DNA of 64,000 bases, from positions 310,001 through 374,000 of the forward strand of contig CAVWAP010000004.1 of NCBI GenBank assembly GCA_963753055.1, in the 5' to 3' direction. Below are positions 17,994 through 27,890 of this stretch, piece by piece. The stretch's first letter is position 1; each line of letters opens with the position of its first letter. The notes under the pieces are model-generated. The model ran no database searches, was not told the DNA's origin, and worked only from the letters and a program-made list of their open reading frames with translations. The stretch is from JAUWGC01 sp963753055. Its GTDB lineage: Bacteria > Bacteroidota > Bacteroidia > Bacteroidales > B18-G4. The position numbers and the translations under genes were made by a program.

Positions 17994-19223
17994 ATGAATA
18001 TTCATCTCGTAAAAATATACAAAATGGCATCCCTTAAGCTGGTCCTTTATAAAAGTAAAACACTAAGCAATGGAAAGCACCCGGTAATGATCAGGATCAC
18101 CCATGGCAAGCTCAAATATCTATCAACAGGCCACTCCTGCACAGAAGATGAGTGGGACGCGGCTAACAGTCAGTTCTCTCCCCTGAAGAAGAACCGAACC
18201 CGATTGAACAACCTGCTAGCTACTAAATATACAGATGTAGAGGATGTTATCATTGAGCTGGATAAGAAAGGCAAATCTTACACCATGGATGATATCTCGC
18301 GTAAGCTAGAGAGTGGAGGTGATTCCGCAAACTTCCTTGAGTTCACCCAGAAGCAAATTGATAGCCTGAAAAAGGCCAAGCGCCTGGGTAATGCTGCCGT
18401 GTATCAAACGGTATACAATGTCGTGAATGATTTCAGGTGTGGGAAAGACTTCACCTTTGACGAACTCAATTTCAAATGGCTGACTGACTTTGAAACGCAC
18501 TGCCTCAGTGAAAATGCTTCAACCAATGGGGTAAATGTTTATATGCGAACCATCAGGGCATTGTACAACAAGGCTATCAAGGAGAAATCTGCCAGGAAAG
18601 AGCTTTATCCTTTCACAGAGTACAAAATTAAGCATGTGAAGCCCATAAAGAGGGCAATTAGCCTGGAAGACATTAAGAAGATCAAGGATCAGGAATATCC
18701 AAAGGATTCTTTCAAGTGGCATGTGAAGAACTATTTTATGTTCAGTTTTTATTGCATGGGAATGTCCTGGGTTGATATGGCTTACTTGAGATTGGAAAAC
18801 ATAAAGGATGGGCGTATCATATACAAAAGGGCTAAGACAGGCAAGGAATACAGCATTAAGGTAAATGAGAATATCAAGGAGCTCATCGACCTTTATTCTG
18901 GAGGCAAGAAGCCAAAGGATTTCCTATTTCCAATTATTCAAAGGCCCAAAGATCCTGAACTGGCAAGACTAGATTTAAAGAACGGGATTAAGCAGTACAA
19001 CAAGTACCTGAGAAAAATAGCAGATGACTGCAAAATTCAAACTAACCTAACGTCCTATATATCAAGGCATTCATGGGCTACCATTGCCAATAGGAAAGGG
19101 GTGCATATCGGCATTATCAGTGAGGGATTGGGACATGAGGACATCAAGACCACCCAGGCTTACCTCGAGAGCTTTGGGAGTGAGGAATTGGATCAGGCGA
19201 ATCAGATGATTACGGATTTGTGA
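17994..19223 (+). CDS. Site-specific tyrosine integrase of the island
   Basis: This is a 409-residue tyrosine recombinase with an N-terminal arm-binding domain (LVLYKSKTLSNGKHPVMIRI), a SAM-like core-binding domain (about 105-210) and a C-terminal catalytic domain. The box II motif is YISRHSWATIANRKG, with Tyr where many integrases have His. The third motif is GLGHEDIKTTQAYLESF with the nucleophilic Tyr. At the box I Arg position the protein has Ser (CMGMSWVDMAYL), as in the CTnDOT integrase. A second Met at 18,024 (MASLKLV) is a plausible alternative start. It lies beside the left att site and presumably catalyses integration into tRNA-Val. Confidence 0.93.
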   Translation: MNIHLVKIYKMASLKLVLYKSKTLSNGKHPVMIRITHGKLKYLSTGHSCTEDEWDAANSQFSPLKKNRTRLNNLLATKYTDVEDVIIELDKKGKSYTMDDISRKLESGGDSANFLEFTQKQIDSLKKAKRLGNAAVYQTVYNVVNDFRCGKDFTFDELNFKWLTDFETHCLSENASTNGVNVYMRTIRALYNKAIKEKSARKELYPFTEYKIKHVKPIKRAISLEDIKKIKDQEYPKDSFKWHVKNYFMFSFYCMGMSWVDMAYLRLENIKDGRIIYKRAKTGKEYSIKVNENIKELIDLYSGGKKPKDFLFPIIQRPKDPELARLDLKNGIKQYNKYLRKIADDCKIQTNLTSYISRHSWATIANRKGVHIGIISEGLGHEDIKTTQAYLESFGSEELDQANQMITDL

Positions 19224-19434
19224 TATTTTCACTGCCATATCACTGCCAAAACACCCCGAAATTCTGCCACAAGCTGCCAAGCTCTATCACTGAGAAAATG
19301 TCTACAAAAGTGTAATAAATTAATCAGTATCCTCATACCCCTGTAATGGCAGTAAAGACTAGGCCTACAGGCAACAATGAGCCCTGCGTACGGAAAATTG
19401 GCTTCATCAGCACCTCAGCAACCCTGGAAAAGGC

Positions 19435-19449
19435 GGGGGGGGGGGGGGG
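19435..19449. repeat. G15 homopolymer
   Basis: Fifteen consecutive G occur after AAGGC in an otherwise ordinary-composition stretch. Long G tracts mutate in length by slippage and often act as phase-variation switches. They are also frequent assembly trouble spots. Confidence 0.85.
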
Positions 19450-20105
19450 ACAAGGTCATAGGCCTTGATAACATTAACTATACAGAACGCTACCGGGTAA
19501 TCCCTTGACAATCCCCTCAATATTGAGAGCAGTCTCTTATTTTAATGATTGCTGTTATTGGTTAATGAATCGTTATGTTGGCGGGGGCTTTCGATCCCCA
19601 TGAGCCAGGTGGGGTGGTTGAAGGGAGATGGTAAGGGGGTGAAAATATGAGGGGTTGAAAAATTTTTTTCAGATTTTTTTCACTGCCGATGAAAGTTGCA
19701 GCCATCAGGAGGCAGAATGTTTTTAGATTCTCCGCATAAATTTAAATATGTATATTAATTTATATACGATTAATTATCATGAATTTAGGGTTACCTTTTA
19801 TATAATAACGTATTAATATTTGTAAAGAGAATAAACAACCAAACTATACTTTTCTACTTGTTGATGATTCTTTTCATTTATGTTGAAATAATTCTTTAAG
19901 AAGGTTATTTCACATCCACCGCTCCCTATTAGCCGATCTCTACAAATCAAGCTTATTTTGAATTAAGCTCTAATCATTTCTTGATAGTAAAAACTGAAAG
20001 GGGGTATTGTTTATAGGATAGTCAGATGTATAATATCTTTCAATAAAGCGATCTTTATTGAGGGTGATTCTTTAATGTAAGCAAAATCAAGTCCAAACAA
20101 AGATT

Positions 20106-20179
20106 ACCACCGGTCAACAGGGAGTAAGTTGCCTTCCAAGCACAAACCAAGATGGCAATTACTCCCCAATCCCGGTAGT
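20106..20179 (+). promoter_or_regulatory. Structured leader before the large cargo gene
   Basis: Two nested complementary blocks can fold: ACCACCGG with CCGGTAGT (outer, one G-U pair) and GGGAGTAAGTTGCC with GGCAATTACTCCC (inner, one bulged base). The 74-base structure ends about 20 bases before the ATG at 20,200, so it could affect translation. No known riboswitch was recognised. Confidence 0.4.
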
Positions 20180-20199
20180 GATCGCAAAATTAATTAATT

Positions 20200-23100
20200 A
20201 TGCGACAAAAAATTTATATCATTCTTTGGAATCATTCAGTAAAAAAGAAGTCTCAGCGATTGCTTTTATTAGTCCTTTTATTAGTTTCAGCATCTATCGC
20301 TTTTTGTCAAGGGGATTTACTTGACAATACACTTAATTTTTATGACATCCAAAAAGAGTTTTATCGTGGAATAGACAGTATTTACTCTGACACTAATGAG
20401 GGTGGAACCTATGTTCATTATAAGCGTTGGGAAAACTATTGGTGGCCAAGATTAAGTCCATATGGAAATTTTAATTATGCGGATAGCTGCATAAAAGATT
20501 TTATTTCAGATTTTGATCAATCCGACAAATTATCAACTATTAGTTCGGAATGGAATGAGGTGGGGCCAAAATCTAACGGGCTTAAAGGCATTGGATTGGT
20601 TAACGATATTGCTTTTCATCCAACAGATACTAGCATATTATTTTGTGGTTCATCGGGGGGTGGTGTTTGGAAAAGTACAGATGAGGGCGAAAGCTGGACT
20701 AATTTAAACACCGATCAACAACTGGCAAGGCTGGGAGTGTCAACCATCGCAATTGATTCAGATGATCCAGACATACTATATATTGGCACAGGTGACATAG
20801 ATTATCATTTTTGTGTTTCTGATGGTGTTTATCGGAGTACAGATGGGGGCCAAACATGGAATCCTATTAATAGTGGCTTATTCGATATTGATGATGGCAT
20901 TTTTTATACAAGTAAATTATTAGTCCATCCTGACAATGATTCAATTCTATTTGTCGCAAATTCATTCGGAATATTCAAATGTAATAACAGACAGGCTGCG
21001 ACACCAACATGGCAAAAAGTATATCCAGCTGAGCAAGATTCTTTTGTATTTGTAAGAAACATTGGATTTAGACCAGACAGCAACTCCCAACTATATGCGG
21101 TTGGAATTGATGTAATTAAATCTGACTCCGTAGGAAAGGCTGGGTCTTGGTATTCAATTGCTACTACTAATGGGTTTGATTTGCGAAATACCCCATGGCC
21201 AAATGAATTTTCGGGAGAATATCTTGAGATTATGGATATGGCAATTGGACCAAACGATCAATATGTATATGTAAATGGTTTCGCTCGGGATCATGCTCCA
21301 CCATATAACTTCAAGGATGATTGGAATGAATTTATTTATAGATATGACGTAGTAGCCAACACATGGGATTCCGTTAAATCCTTTGACAGAATATATCCGG
21401 GGAAATTTATATTATGCGTATCACCAGAAACAGATAGTTTAATCTTTGGCGGCTCGATAAGTGGATATTATTCAAAAGTAGCAGCGAACAGTTGGACCTC
21501 TTCACCTTTTTTTGCTGGTTATACTTGTGATGTACATGTTGACATACATGATATTAAGGTGTCTCCCTACAGCGACACAACATTATTTATTGCAACAGAT
21601 GGTGGAATATGGCGGATCACATATTTGAAACATGGTATTCATCAATTACTAATAAAAACAGAAACAACAGAACTTAACAATGGTCTTGGGGTTGGTACAC
21701 TTTATAAAACTGGAAGCTCGATAATTGACCCTGATCAAATATTGATTGGAAATCAAGATTGTGGATTAAACTATTTTAAAGATGGTTCTTGGTCTCATGA
21801 GTTTACATCAGATGGATTTGAATGTTTTATGGATTATTATGATCTTTCAAAATCTTATGGGACCACTTACGCGGGTGGAAATGGATCACTTTATAGAAAT
21901 CTTGGTAGTGCAAGTAATCCGTATTTCAGCAATTCATCGGTAGGTTTGGTTAATGATACTGCGAGAGATGCTGAATCATCATATTGGGGTGCAGCATTAG
22001 TTGCAAATCCATATAACTCTCATACTCTTTATCAGGGCAGGCTCAATTTATGGAAAACCAATATGGCTCATACCACAGATGGTTACGACTGGTTTAGAAT
22101 TTCTAGTTATTCAAATCAGTTTCCTGACACATCATGGTATGGAGTAGTCTATGGCTTGGAAGTTTCTCCCACGGATTCAAATTATATTTACTGCAGTTAT
22201 ATTAATGCACGATCATGGAGAACACACCACGATGAATGTAAATTATTGAAATCTTCAACTGGTGGAGGAACTGGTCAAAATGATTGGACAGATATAACAC
22301 CAACGGATACAACTTGGTTTATTACCGATATCGCAGTAAGTGATAAGGGCCCAGATACAATATGGGTTTGTTATTCTGGATATAATTCGGACTTCAAAGT
22401 TAAAAAATCTGTTAATGGTGGAACAACGTGGACAGATTATTCTACGGGATTGCCCAATGTGCCTATAAATTGTATTGTCTATCAGAACAATAGCAATGAT
22501 GGTTTATTTGTTGGGACAGACATTGGCGTATATTATAGAAATGATACCCTTACATTATGGCAACCATACATGGATGACCTTCCCAATGTTGTGGTGAAAT
22601 GGTTAGAAATAAATTATACTGCAAACAAAATTAGGGCAGCGACATTTGGTAGGGGATTATGGGAATCAGATCTTCCAGAACCTTGTCCCGTCTCTTCAAA
22701 CGATACACTTTTTATCAATTCAGACACAACCTGGACATCCTTGCAAAGAATTCATAAACACGTAAAAGTATCCAGCAGTAAAAAACTGACAATTAAAGGG
22801 AGGGTGTTTTTTGGCGAAGGAAGAAAAATTATCGTTGATAGGGGCGCAACACTTAAAGTTGATGGTGGATATCTAACCAATAGTTGTGATGGGGATACAT
22901 GGGGTGGTATTCAGGTGTGGGGAGATACCGATAAGAGTCAATATACAACCGGTGCCCAAGGGAAAGTGACTATTAAAAATGATGCTTCAATTGTTAATGC
23001 TGAAACCGGAGTCGAAACTATTTATAATAACGGCACCTTAAAAAACAGCTCATATGCCGGTGGTATTGTAAGGGCTACTGATTCAAAATTTATCAATAAT

Positions 23101-25377
23101 ATTGTGGATTTGGATATATACGACTATAACAACTACCTTGAGGCGGATTCGATTCAGAAAAACGAAGTTAATAATTTAGGCTATGTTACAAATTGTTCGT
23201 TTAGTGATGATCATAGCGAGGACACAATATTGGAAAGACCAATGGTACGACTTAGTGGTGTAATGGGGATAAAGTTCTCTAATTGCTTATTTGTGTCTTC
23301 CGATGAATTGTTAGATTCATCGAAACAGCAGAATAATAGTTATTGTTACATTAAGAATTCGAAAGATATAACCTTTAGAGGCTGTACGTTCGAGCATACA
23401 TTAAATCCAACATCTTCATATGCTAGGCCAGGGCGTGGAACAGGAATCTATAGCTATAATTCTAGTTTCTTCATTGACACGACTTCTTCAGATACTAGTT
23501 TATTCAAAAACCTATATTACGGAATACGTGTGTTTGGAGTGAATACTGTTTATTCACCATCTATTAAACATACGGGTTTTTATAAAAACCTTAGAAGTAT
23601 CTATGTTGGTGGAATTGATGACGCCATTGTAACGAGGAATGAGTTTAACCTTCCTTCATCATCAGACTCGGTATCATATGGTTTATATCTTGATAACAGC
23701 GCTGATTATACTATTGAAGAAAATTACTTCAAATATTGGTCAGGAACAGGAGTTCAAGCACCAAGTCTTTATGATCTAACCGGAATATTTGTAAACAACT
23801 CAGGAGAAGATTATAATGAAATTTATAATAATACCATTATAGGTTTAAAATATGGAATTGTTGCAATGAATGATAATAGGGGAGATGACAAAGACAGATA
23901 TACTGGGCTCAAGATTTTATGTAATAATTTCAGCAAAAACTACTATGATATACTTGTAACAAGCTTAACAGAGGGTAAGGGGATCTCAAAATATCAGGGG
24001 TACAATGATTATGAGTCGTCACTTGCCGGAAATTTGTTTAGTTATGATACTCATTATGATTCAAGCGATTATTACAACCAATTAAACAACATAATATATT
24101 ATCATCATGATTCTTCTACCTCAACAGGATATAATGCTCAGCCGAAATACTATTCAAGCAGCACAATAACCCTGAGTGAGGGACAATGGTCATATTCAGA
24201 CACAAGCTGCCAGTCAAATATTACAGTTGAAAGTCGCAGCAGCATTCAATCCAGGATATTAGCTACTGAAAATCAAATTTCTTCCGTAGAAACTCAATTA
24301 GACCAATATGTTGATGGGGGGAACACTGAGGCATTAAACTTAGAAATAGATGTAAGTCAACCACCCGATGCTATAGATTTACAGAATGATTTATTAAGTG
24401 ACTCACCATATTTATCTGACACTGTAATGGTAAATGCAATTGAAAAGGAAGATGTATTACCATCAGCAATGATAAGAGATGTATTGGTCGCCAATCCTCA
24501 AGCCGCTAAATCTAATAAAGTAATGGATCGAGTTCATCAAAGATCAAATGCTCTTCCTGAATATATGATAGATGAAATCGAACAGGGGATAAATACCACA
24601 AGCTCAAAAGAGCATTATGAGGCGAAGCTTTCTCATTATGAATTAATTAAATCCAGAGCACAACGAAAATTGATTAATATCTATAAGCATGATACAATAA
24701 GCGTTTGGGCTGAGGATAGTATTATATCAATTTACCAGAATGAGGTTCGATTATCGTATAAGTATTCTTTGGTTTTTGAATACCTTTTTGATAAAGACAC
24801 ATCTAATGCATTTGATTTATTGTCAGATATTCCAGTAGACTATGAACTTACTACAGGTCAACTTAACACACACTATAACTATTTAGATTATTGCGATTTT
24901 ATAAGAGGCAACATACGACAAGGATATAATTTCACGGAGATAGATTTAAATCAAAGCATGAGCCTGTCCCAGATAGCAACTAGTTATTTCGATAAACCAG
25001 GTGCTTTTGTTAGAAATGTGTTGTTTGAAAACAATTATATTAAGTACTATGAGCCATTTATTTTTCCTAACTCATTAAAAACTGAATCTATTTCATCTAA
25101 GAATTCAAACCCATATTCTAAAGATGACGTGTTCTCCATTTACCCTAATCCTTGTTATGGATACTTTATTATTAACAGAAACATTTCAAATACAGGTGAT
25201 TACTATCTGTATCTTTATAATATGGATGGCAGTATTATGGAGTCAATTAGATTAGCTGGAGGATCAGATCAACGGGTTATAAATGTTACAGGTTTGACTA
25301 CAGGAACATATATATGTAAATTTGTAGGAGATGAAAATTATGTTAAGATTATAAAGCTCATCATTATAAATAACTAA
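20200..25377 (+). CDS. Giant beta-propeller / beta-helix surface protein with T9SS type A sorting domain
   Basis: The 1725-residue protein has a signal peptide after a charged N-region (RLLLLVLLLVSASIAFCQ, about residues 20-37). Residues about 110-830 carry sortilin/BNR-type propeller repeats with Asp-box motifs (WKSTDEGESWTNL, YRSTDGGQTWNP, KKSVNGGTTWTDY). Residues about 840-1330 resemble a right-handed parallel beta-helix (GCTFEH, FKNLYYGIRVFG, NEFNLP, NYFKYWSGTG). A helical region follows (about 1340-1620), then a type A CTD starting SIYPNPCYGYF. Codons are noticeably AT-rich. It is probably an adhesin or a glycan-binding or glycan-degrading surface protein. It is the first gene of a three-gene group ending at a terminator. 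Confidence 0.85.
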   Translation: MRQKIYIILWNHSVKKKSQRLLLLVLLLVSASIAFCQGDLLDNTLNFYDIQKEFYRGIDSIYSDTNEGGTYVHYKRWENYWWPRLSPYGNFNYADSCIKDFISDFDQSDKLSTISSEWNEVGPKSNGLKGIGLVNDIAFHPTDTSILFCGSSGGGVWKSTDEGESWTNLNTDQQLARLGVSTIAIDSDDPDILYIGTGDIDYHFCVSDGVYRSTDGGQTWNPINSGLFDIDDGIFYTSKLLVHPDNDSILFVANSFGIFKCNNRQAATPTWQKVYPAEQDSFVFVRNIGFRPDSNSQLYAVGIDVIKSDSVGKAGSWYSIATTNGFDLRNTPWPNEFSGEYLEIMDMAIGPNDQYVYVNGFARDHAPPYNFKDDWNEFIYRYDVVANTWDSVKSFDRIYPGKFILCVSPETDSLIFGGSISGYYSKVAANSWTSSPFFAGYTCDVHVDIHDIKVSPYSDTTLFIATDGGIWRITYLKHGIHQLLIKTETTELNNGLGVGTLYKTGSSIIDPDQILIGNQDCGLNYFKDGSWSHEFTSDGFECFMDYYDLSKSYGTTYAGGNGSLYRNLGSASNPYFSNSSVGLVNDTARDAESSYWGAALVANPYNSHTLYQGRLNLWKTNMAHTTDGYDWFRISSYSNQFPDTSWYGVVYGLEVSPTDSNYIYCSYINARSWRTHHDECKLLKSSTGGGTGQNDWTDITPTDTTWFITDIAVSDKGPDTIWVCYSGYNSDFKVKKSVNGGTTWTDYSTGLPNVPINCIVYQNNSNDGLFVGTDIGVYYRNDTLTLWQPYMDDLPNVVVKWLEINYTANKIRAATFGRGLWESDLPEPCPVSSNDTLFINSDTTWTSLQRIHKHVKVSSSKKLTIKGRVFFGEGRKIIVDRGATLKVDGGYLTNSCDGDTWGGIQVWGDTDKSQYTTGAQGKVTIKNDASIVNAETGVETIYNNGTLKNSSYAGGIVRATDSKFINNIVDLDIYDYNNYLEADSIQKNEVNNLGYVTNCSFSDDHSEDTILERPMVRLSGVMGIKFSNCLFVSSDELLDSSKQQNNSYCYIKNSKDITFRGCTFEHTLNPTSSYARPGRGTGIYSYNSSFFIDTTSSDTSLFKNLYYGIRVFGVNTVYSPSIKHTGFYKNLRSIYVGGIDDAIVTRNEFNLPSSSDSVSYGLYLDNSADYTIEENYFKYWSGTGVQAPSLYDLTGIFVNNSGEDYNEIYNNTIIGLKYGIVAMNDNRGDDKDRYTGLKILCNNFSKNYYDILVTSLTEGKGISKYQGYNDYESSLAGNLFSYDTHYDSSDYYNQLNNIIYYHHDSSTSTGYNAQPKYYSSSTITLSEGQWSYSDTSCQSNITVESRSSIQSRILATENQISSVETQLDQYVDGGNTEALNLEIDVSQPPDAIDLQNDLLSDSPYLSDTVMVNAIEKEDVLPSAMIRDVLVANPQAAKSNKVMDRVHQRSNALPEYMIDEIEQGINTTSSKEHYEAKLSHYELIKSRAQRKLINIYKHDTISVWAEDSIISIYQNEVRLSYKYSLVFEYLFDKDTSNAFDLLSDIPVDYELTTGQLNTHYNYLDYCDFIRGNIRQGYNFTEIDLNQSMSLSQIATSYFDKPGAFVRNVLFENNYIKYYEPFIFPNSLKTESISSKNSNPYSKDDVFSIYPNPCYGYFIINRNISNTGDYYLYLYNMDGSIMESIRLAGGSDQRVINVTGLTTGTYICKFVGDENYVKIIKLIIINN

Positions 25378-25409
25378 TTGAAGCTATAAGCTAACACCAA
25401 TACACCCCT

Positions 25410-26924
25410 ATGAATACGTGGATAACAATTGTCATAATAATACTTTTTGCTAATACGTCGATTGCCCAGATTACATACTTCAGTGAAATCTATCCAAATA
25501 ATACATGGGGTGAATGTAGGAGTGTACTTTATAAAGATGATACTATATATGCATGTACGTTGGAGGACAATCAGTACACTGGTCTTAATCAAATAAAGTT
25601 CCTGACGATTGATTTGTTCGGTAATTTAATATCAACCAAAAGTTATGATTATCCATTTGCCTCCATGTATCCTGGAGTGGGACAATCATTTCATTTTACT
25701 GATGATGGTGGCTTTTCTCTATGTGGAGCTATTGGATTTTGGCCAGAAATTATCGGCTTTATTATGAAGCTTGATAAAAACCTTGATACTATTTGGATGA
25801 AAACATTTGAAAGTAGTGTGAGTAATCAATTAATATTTGAAGGGGGAATCCCAACATCTGATGGAGGAGTGATGGCTACAGGCGAGGATTATTTGTGGAA
25901 TAATCTGGGGGATATAGTTGTGGTCAAGGTTGACAGTATTGGCAAGCTCCAATGGAGAAAATCCTATGCATTTGAACCAAATGAGCGTGGATATGGAATA
26001 TGTCAAGCACCAGATGGTGGTTATGTGGTAACCGGGAAAAGACATGTCCCTGGGAATGATTATTCAGTGGAACCTGTAGTATTAAAAATCGATAGTATGG
26101 GAAACCAAGAATGGTTGTTAGAAATTGGGGGAGAACTTGACGACAGAATTGCAATGGCTACTATCTCAAGTGATGGAAATATTGTTACCGGGACCGGAAT
26201 AGGCACCTGGCAGGTTAGCCCTCACTGGTTGCCACACACCAAAATCAAGCTGGCTAAAATATCTCTTAGTGGTGATATTATATGGAGTCGGGTGTATTGG
26301 TCTTCATGGATTTATGCTGGCGTCAAGGAATTAATCCCATTAGAAGATGGATCAATCGTTACAACTGGATTTGCTCATTGTGATACAATATACGGCGGAA
26401 CGATGGCTTATATTTTAAAGGTAAATTCATATGGAGACAGTACATGGTTCCGAAATTATGGCTATTATGTTAATATGGCCTCCCCCGAAAATCGATTATA
26501 TGATATTGCTAAATCCAAGCACGGAGGATTTGTATTGGCAGGAGAAGCATATAGAACTGTTGGTTCTGGATATCCTAAAACTCCTTGGGTTCATAAAGTA
26601 GATAGTAATGGGTGTGAGTGGCCGGGGTGTGATCCAACAGTTACTATCAAACAAGAAACACTTAACACAGGTAATGCAATATATGCATTTCCAAACCCAT
26701 GTTCTGACTTAATAACTATAAGCTATTATATAGAAAATCAATCATCAGTAATATTAAGGTGTTACAATACACAGGGGTGTTTAGTTGAAGAGCTTATGGT
26801 TTCTCATGAGTATGGGTTGAATCATCAGGTTTGGGATATGTCCGCGCTGCCAAATGGGATATATTTTTACGAAATCAGAGCCGACAGAATAATTGGATTG
26901 GGGAAGATAGTTTTGAACAGATAG
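25410..26924 (+). CDS. Propeller-repeat surface protein with T9SS type A sorting domain
   Basis: The 504-residue protein has a signal peptide (residues 1-19, MNTWITIVIIILFANTSIA). Repeats of about 50-60 residues follow, with a DGG-hydrophobic-GE/GK start and a KVDSIGKLQWRKSY or KIDSMGNQEWLLEIGG end, as in the delta-60-type propeller repeats of Bacteroidetes surface proteins. The type A CTD begins AFPNPCSDLITISYYI and ends IGLGKIVLNR. It starts 32 bases after the giant gene and 22 bases before the next, so all three are probably one transcript. The repeats are related to those of the truncated gene at 32,495. Confidence 0.85.
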   Translation: MNTWITIVIIILFANTSIAQITYFSEIYPNNTWGECRSVLYKDDTIYACTLEDNQYTGLNQIKFLTIDLFGNLISTKSYDYPFASMYPGVGQSFHFTDDGGFSLCGAIGFWPEIIGFIMKLDKNLDTIWMKTFESSVSNQLIFEGGIPTSDGGVMATGEDYLWNNLGDIVVVKVDSIGKLQWRKSYAFEPNERGYGICQAPDGGYVVTGKRHVPGNDYSVEPVVLKIDSMGNQEWLLEIGGELDDRIAMATISSDGNIVTGTGIGTWQVSPHWLPHTKIKLAKISLSGDIIWSRVYWSSWIYAGVKELIPLEDGSIVTTGFAHCDTIYGGTMAYILKVNSYGDSTWFRNYGYYVNMASPENRLYDIAKSKHGGFVLAGEAYRTVGSGYPKTPWVHKVDSNGCEWPGCDPTVTIKQETLNTGNAIYAFPNPCSDLITISYYIENQSSVILRCYNTQGCLVEELMVSHEYGLNHQVWDMSALPNGIYFYEIRADRIIGLGKIVLNR

Positions 26925-26946
26925 TACAATAAATACAAACCAGATC

Positions 26947-27867
26947 ATGCAAAAACTAACTACATTTATTACTTTCACATTGCTTTCAGTAAGTCTATTC
27001 TCACAAGACTATACCCCATTTCCAGACTCTAATGCCATATGGAAATCATCAGAGGATCCATATCCTCCCCCACCACAAATTTGGTATGTTGCTCACTGGG
27101 ATTATGTAATCCTTGGTGATTCAATCGTTAATGATCTAACATATAAGAAGATCGGTAGGATAGACTACAATGTGCAGTGCTCCCAAATCTATAATGGGCC
27201 GTATTATGTTACGCTTATCAGGGATGATACCCTGGAAAGAAAGGTGTACCATTGGGATAATTTATATGGAGAGACCATTATGTGGGATTTTACTCTACAG
27301 GTTGGCGATTCGGTACCGGTGGGTTTCAATGGAGGTTACGGATATGAAGTCGCTTCAATTGATTCTGTCCTTTGCGGAGATTCTTACCGTAAAAGATTTC
27401 ATTATGAGGGTGATGCTTTATATCCCATTGAAGTAGTCGAGGGGATTGGGGCAAACACCGGATTATTAGAACACATGATTGTCTTTGAACATATTCATTG
27501 GTTACGATGCTTCTATCAAGATGGAGTCCCTATTTATTTAAACCCTGAAGTGGATCAATGTGATCTCGAAATTGATACCTGCTTAACTGTTGGTATTATA
27601 GAAAAGTCCACCAATGATCTAAAGGTGAGCGTGAATCCAAATCCTTGCACTACCTTTACGATACTTTCCTTCACCCTTTCCGAGTCCTCCACTGTCAACA
27701 TAAGCATCTTCAACCCCCAAGGTCAACTTATCGAAAAGATAGAACAGGAGCAACTGAAAGGCGAGCAACAGGTTCAATGGAACGCTAAAGGATTGCCTGC
27801 TGGAGTGTATTACTTCAGGCTACAGGCGGGGGAAAAGACAGGTGGAGGAAAGATGGTCAAGATGTAA
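26947..27867 (+). CDS. Small secreted protein with T9SS type A sorting domain
   Basis: The 306-residue protein has a signal peptide (MQKLTTFITFTLLSVSLFS). An unrecognised beta-rich domain (about 25-215) includes VLGDSIVNDLTYKKIGRIDY and DTLERKVYHWDN; this resembles a domain often found in front of T9SS CTDs in Bacteroidetes. Two Cys pairs (QCSQIYN, QCDLEIDTC) may form disulfides. The CTD (VNPNPCTTFTILSFTLSES to GGGKMVKM) is nearly identical to the CTD of the L-domain protein at 33,782 although the rest is unrelated. It is the last gene of the cargo group. Confidence 0.82.
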   Translation: MQKLTTFITFTLLSVSLFSQDYTPFPDSNAIWKSSEDPYPPPPQIWYVAHWDYVILGDSIVNDLTYKKIGRIDYNVQCSQIYNGPYYVTLIRDDTLERKVYHWDNLYGETIMWDFTLQVGDSVPVGFNGGYGYEVASIDSVLCGDSYRKRFHYEGDALYPIEVVEGIGANTGLLEHMIVFEHIHWLRCFYQDGVPIYLNPEVDQCDLEIDTCLTVGIIEKSTNDLKVSVNPNPCTTFTILSFTLSESSTVNISIFNPQGQLIEKIEQEQLKGEQQVQWNAKGLPAGVYYFRLQAGEKTGGGKMVKM

Positions 27868-27872
27868 AAGAA

Positions 27873-27890
27873 AAGGAGCTTACGCTCCTT
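27873..27890. terminator. Bidirectional hairpin between convergent genes
   Basis: AAGGAGC-TTAC-GCTCCTT forms a perfect 7-bp stem between the stop of the 306-residue cargo gene and the overlapping stop of the RadC-like gene. It has A-rich and T-containing flanks but no long T-run. Confidence 0.6.

Larger units (their letters stand above)
19224..20199. other. 976-base gap between the integrase and the first cargo gene
   Basis: No convincing full-size gene is present. A possible small ORF begins at ATG 19,346 and runs through the G15 tract; its frame after the tract depends on the number of Gs (40 codons with 15, 53 codons with 14). The stretch 19,570-19,680 is G-rich, and 19,730-20,060 is AT-rich, with a weak -7 candidate TATCTTTC at 20,034. 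A structured segment precedes the 20,200 gene. Confidence 0.5.

Noticed and set aside
20200..27867. Toxin or defence system in the AT-rich cargo operon
   Set aside because: All three products carry signal peptides and T9SS sorting domains and show propeller or helix repeats; no toxin, nuclease or immunity motif was seen.
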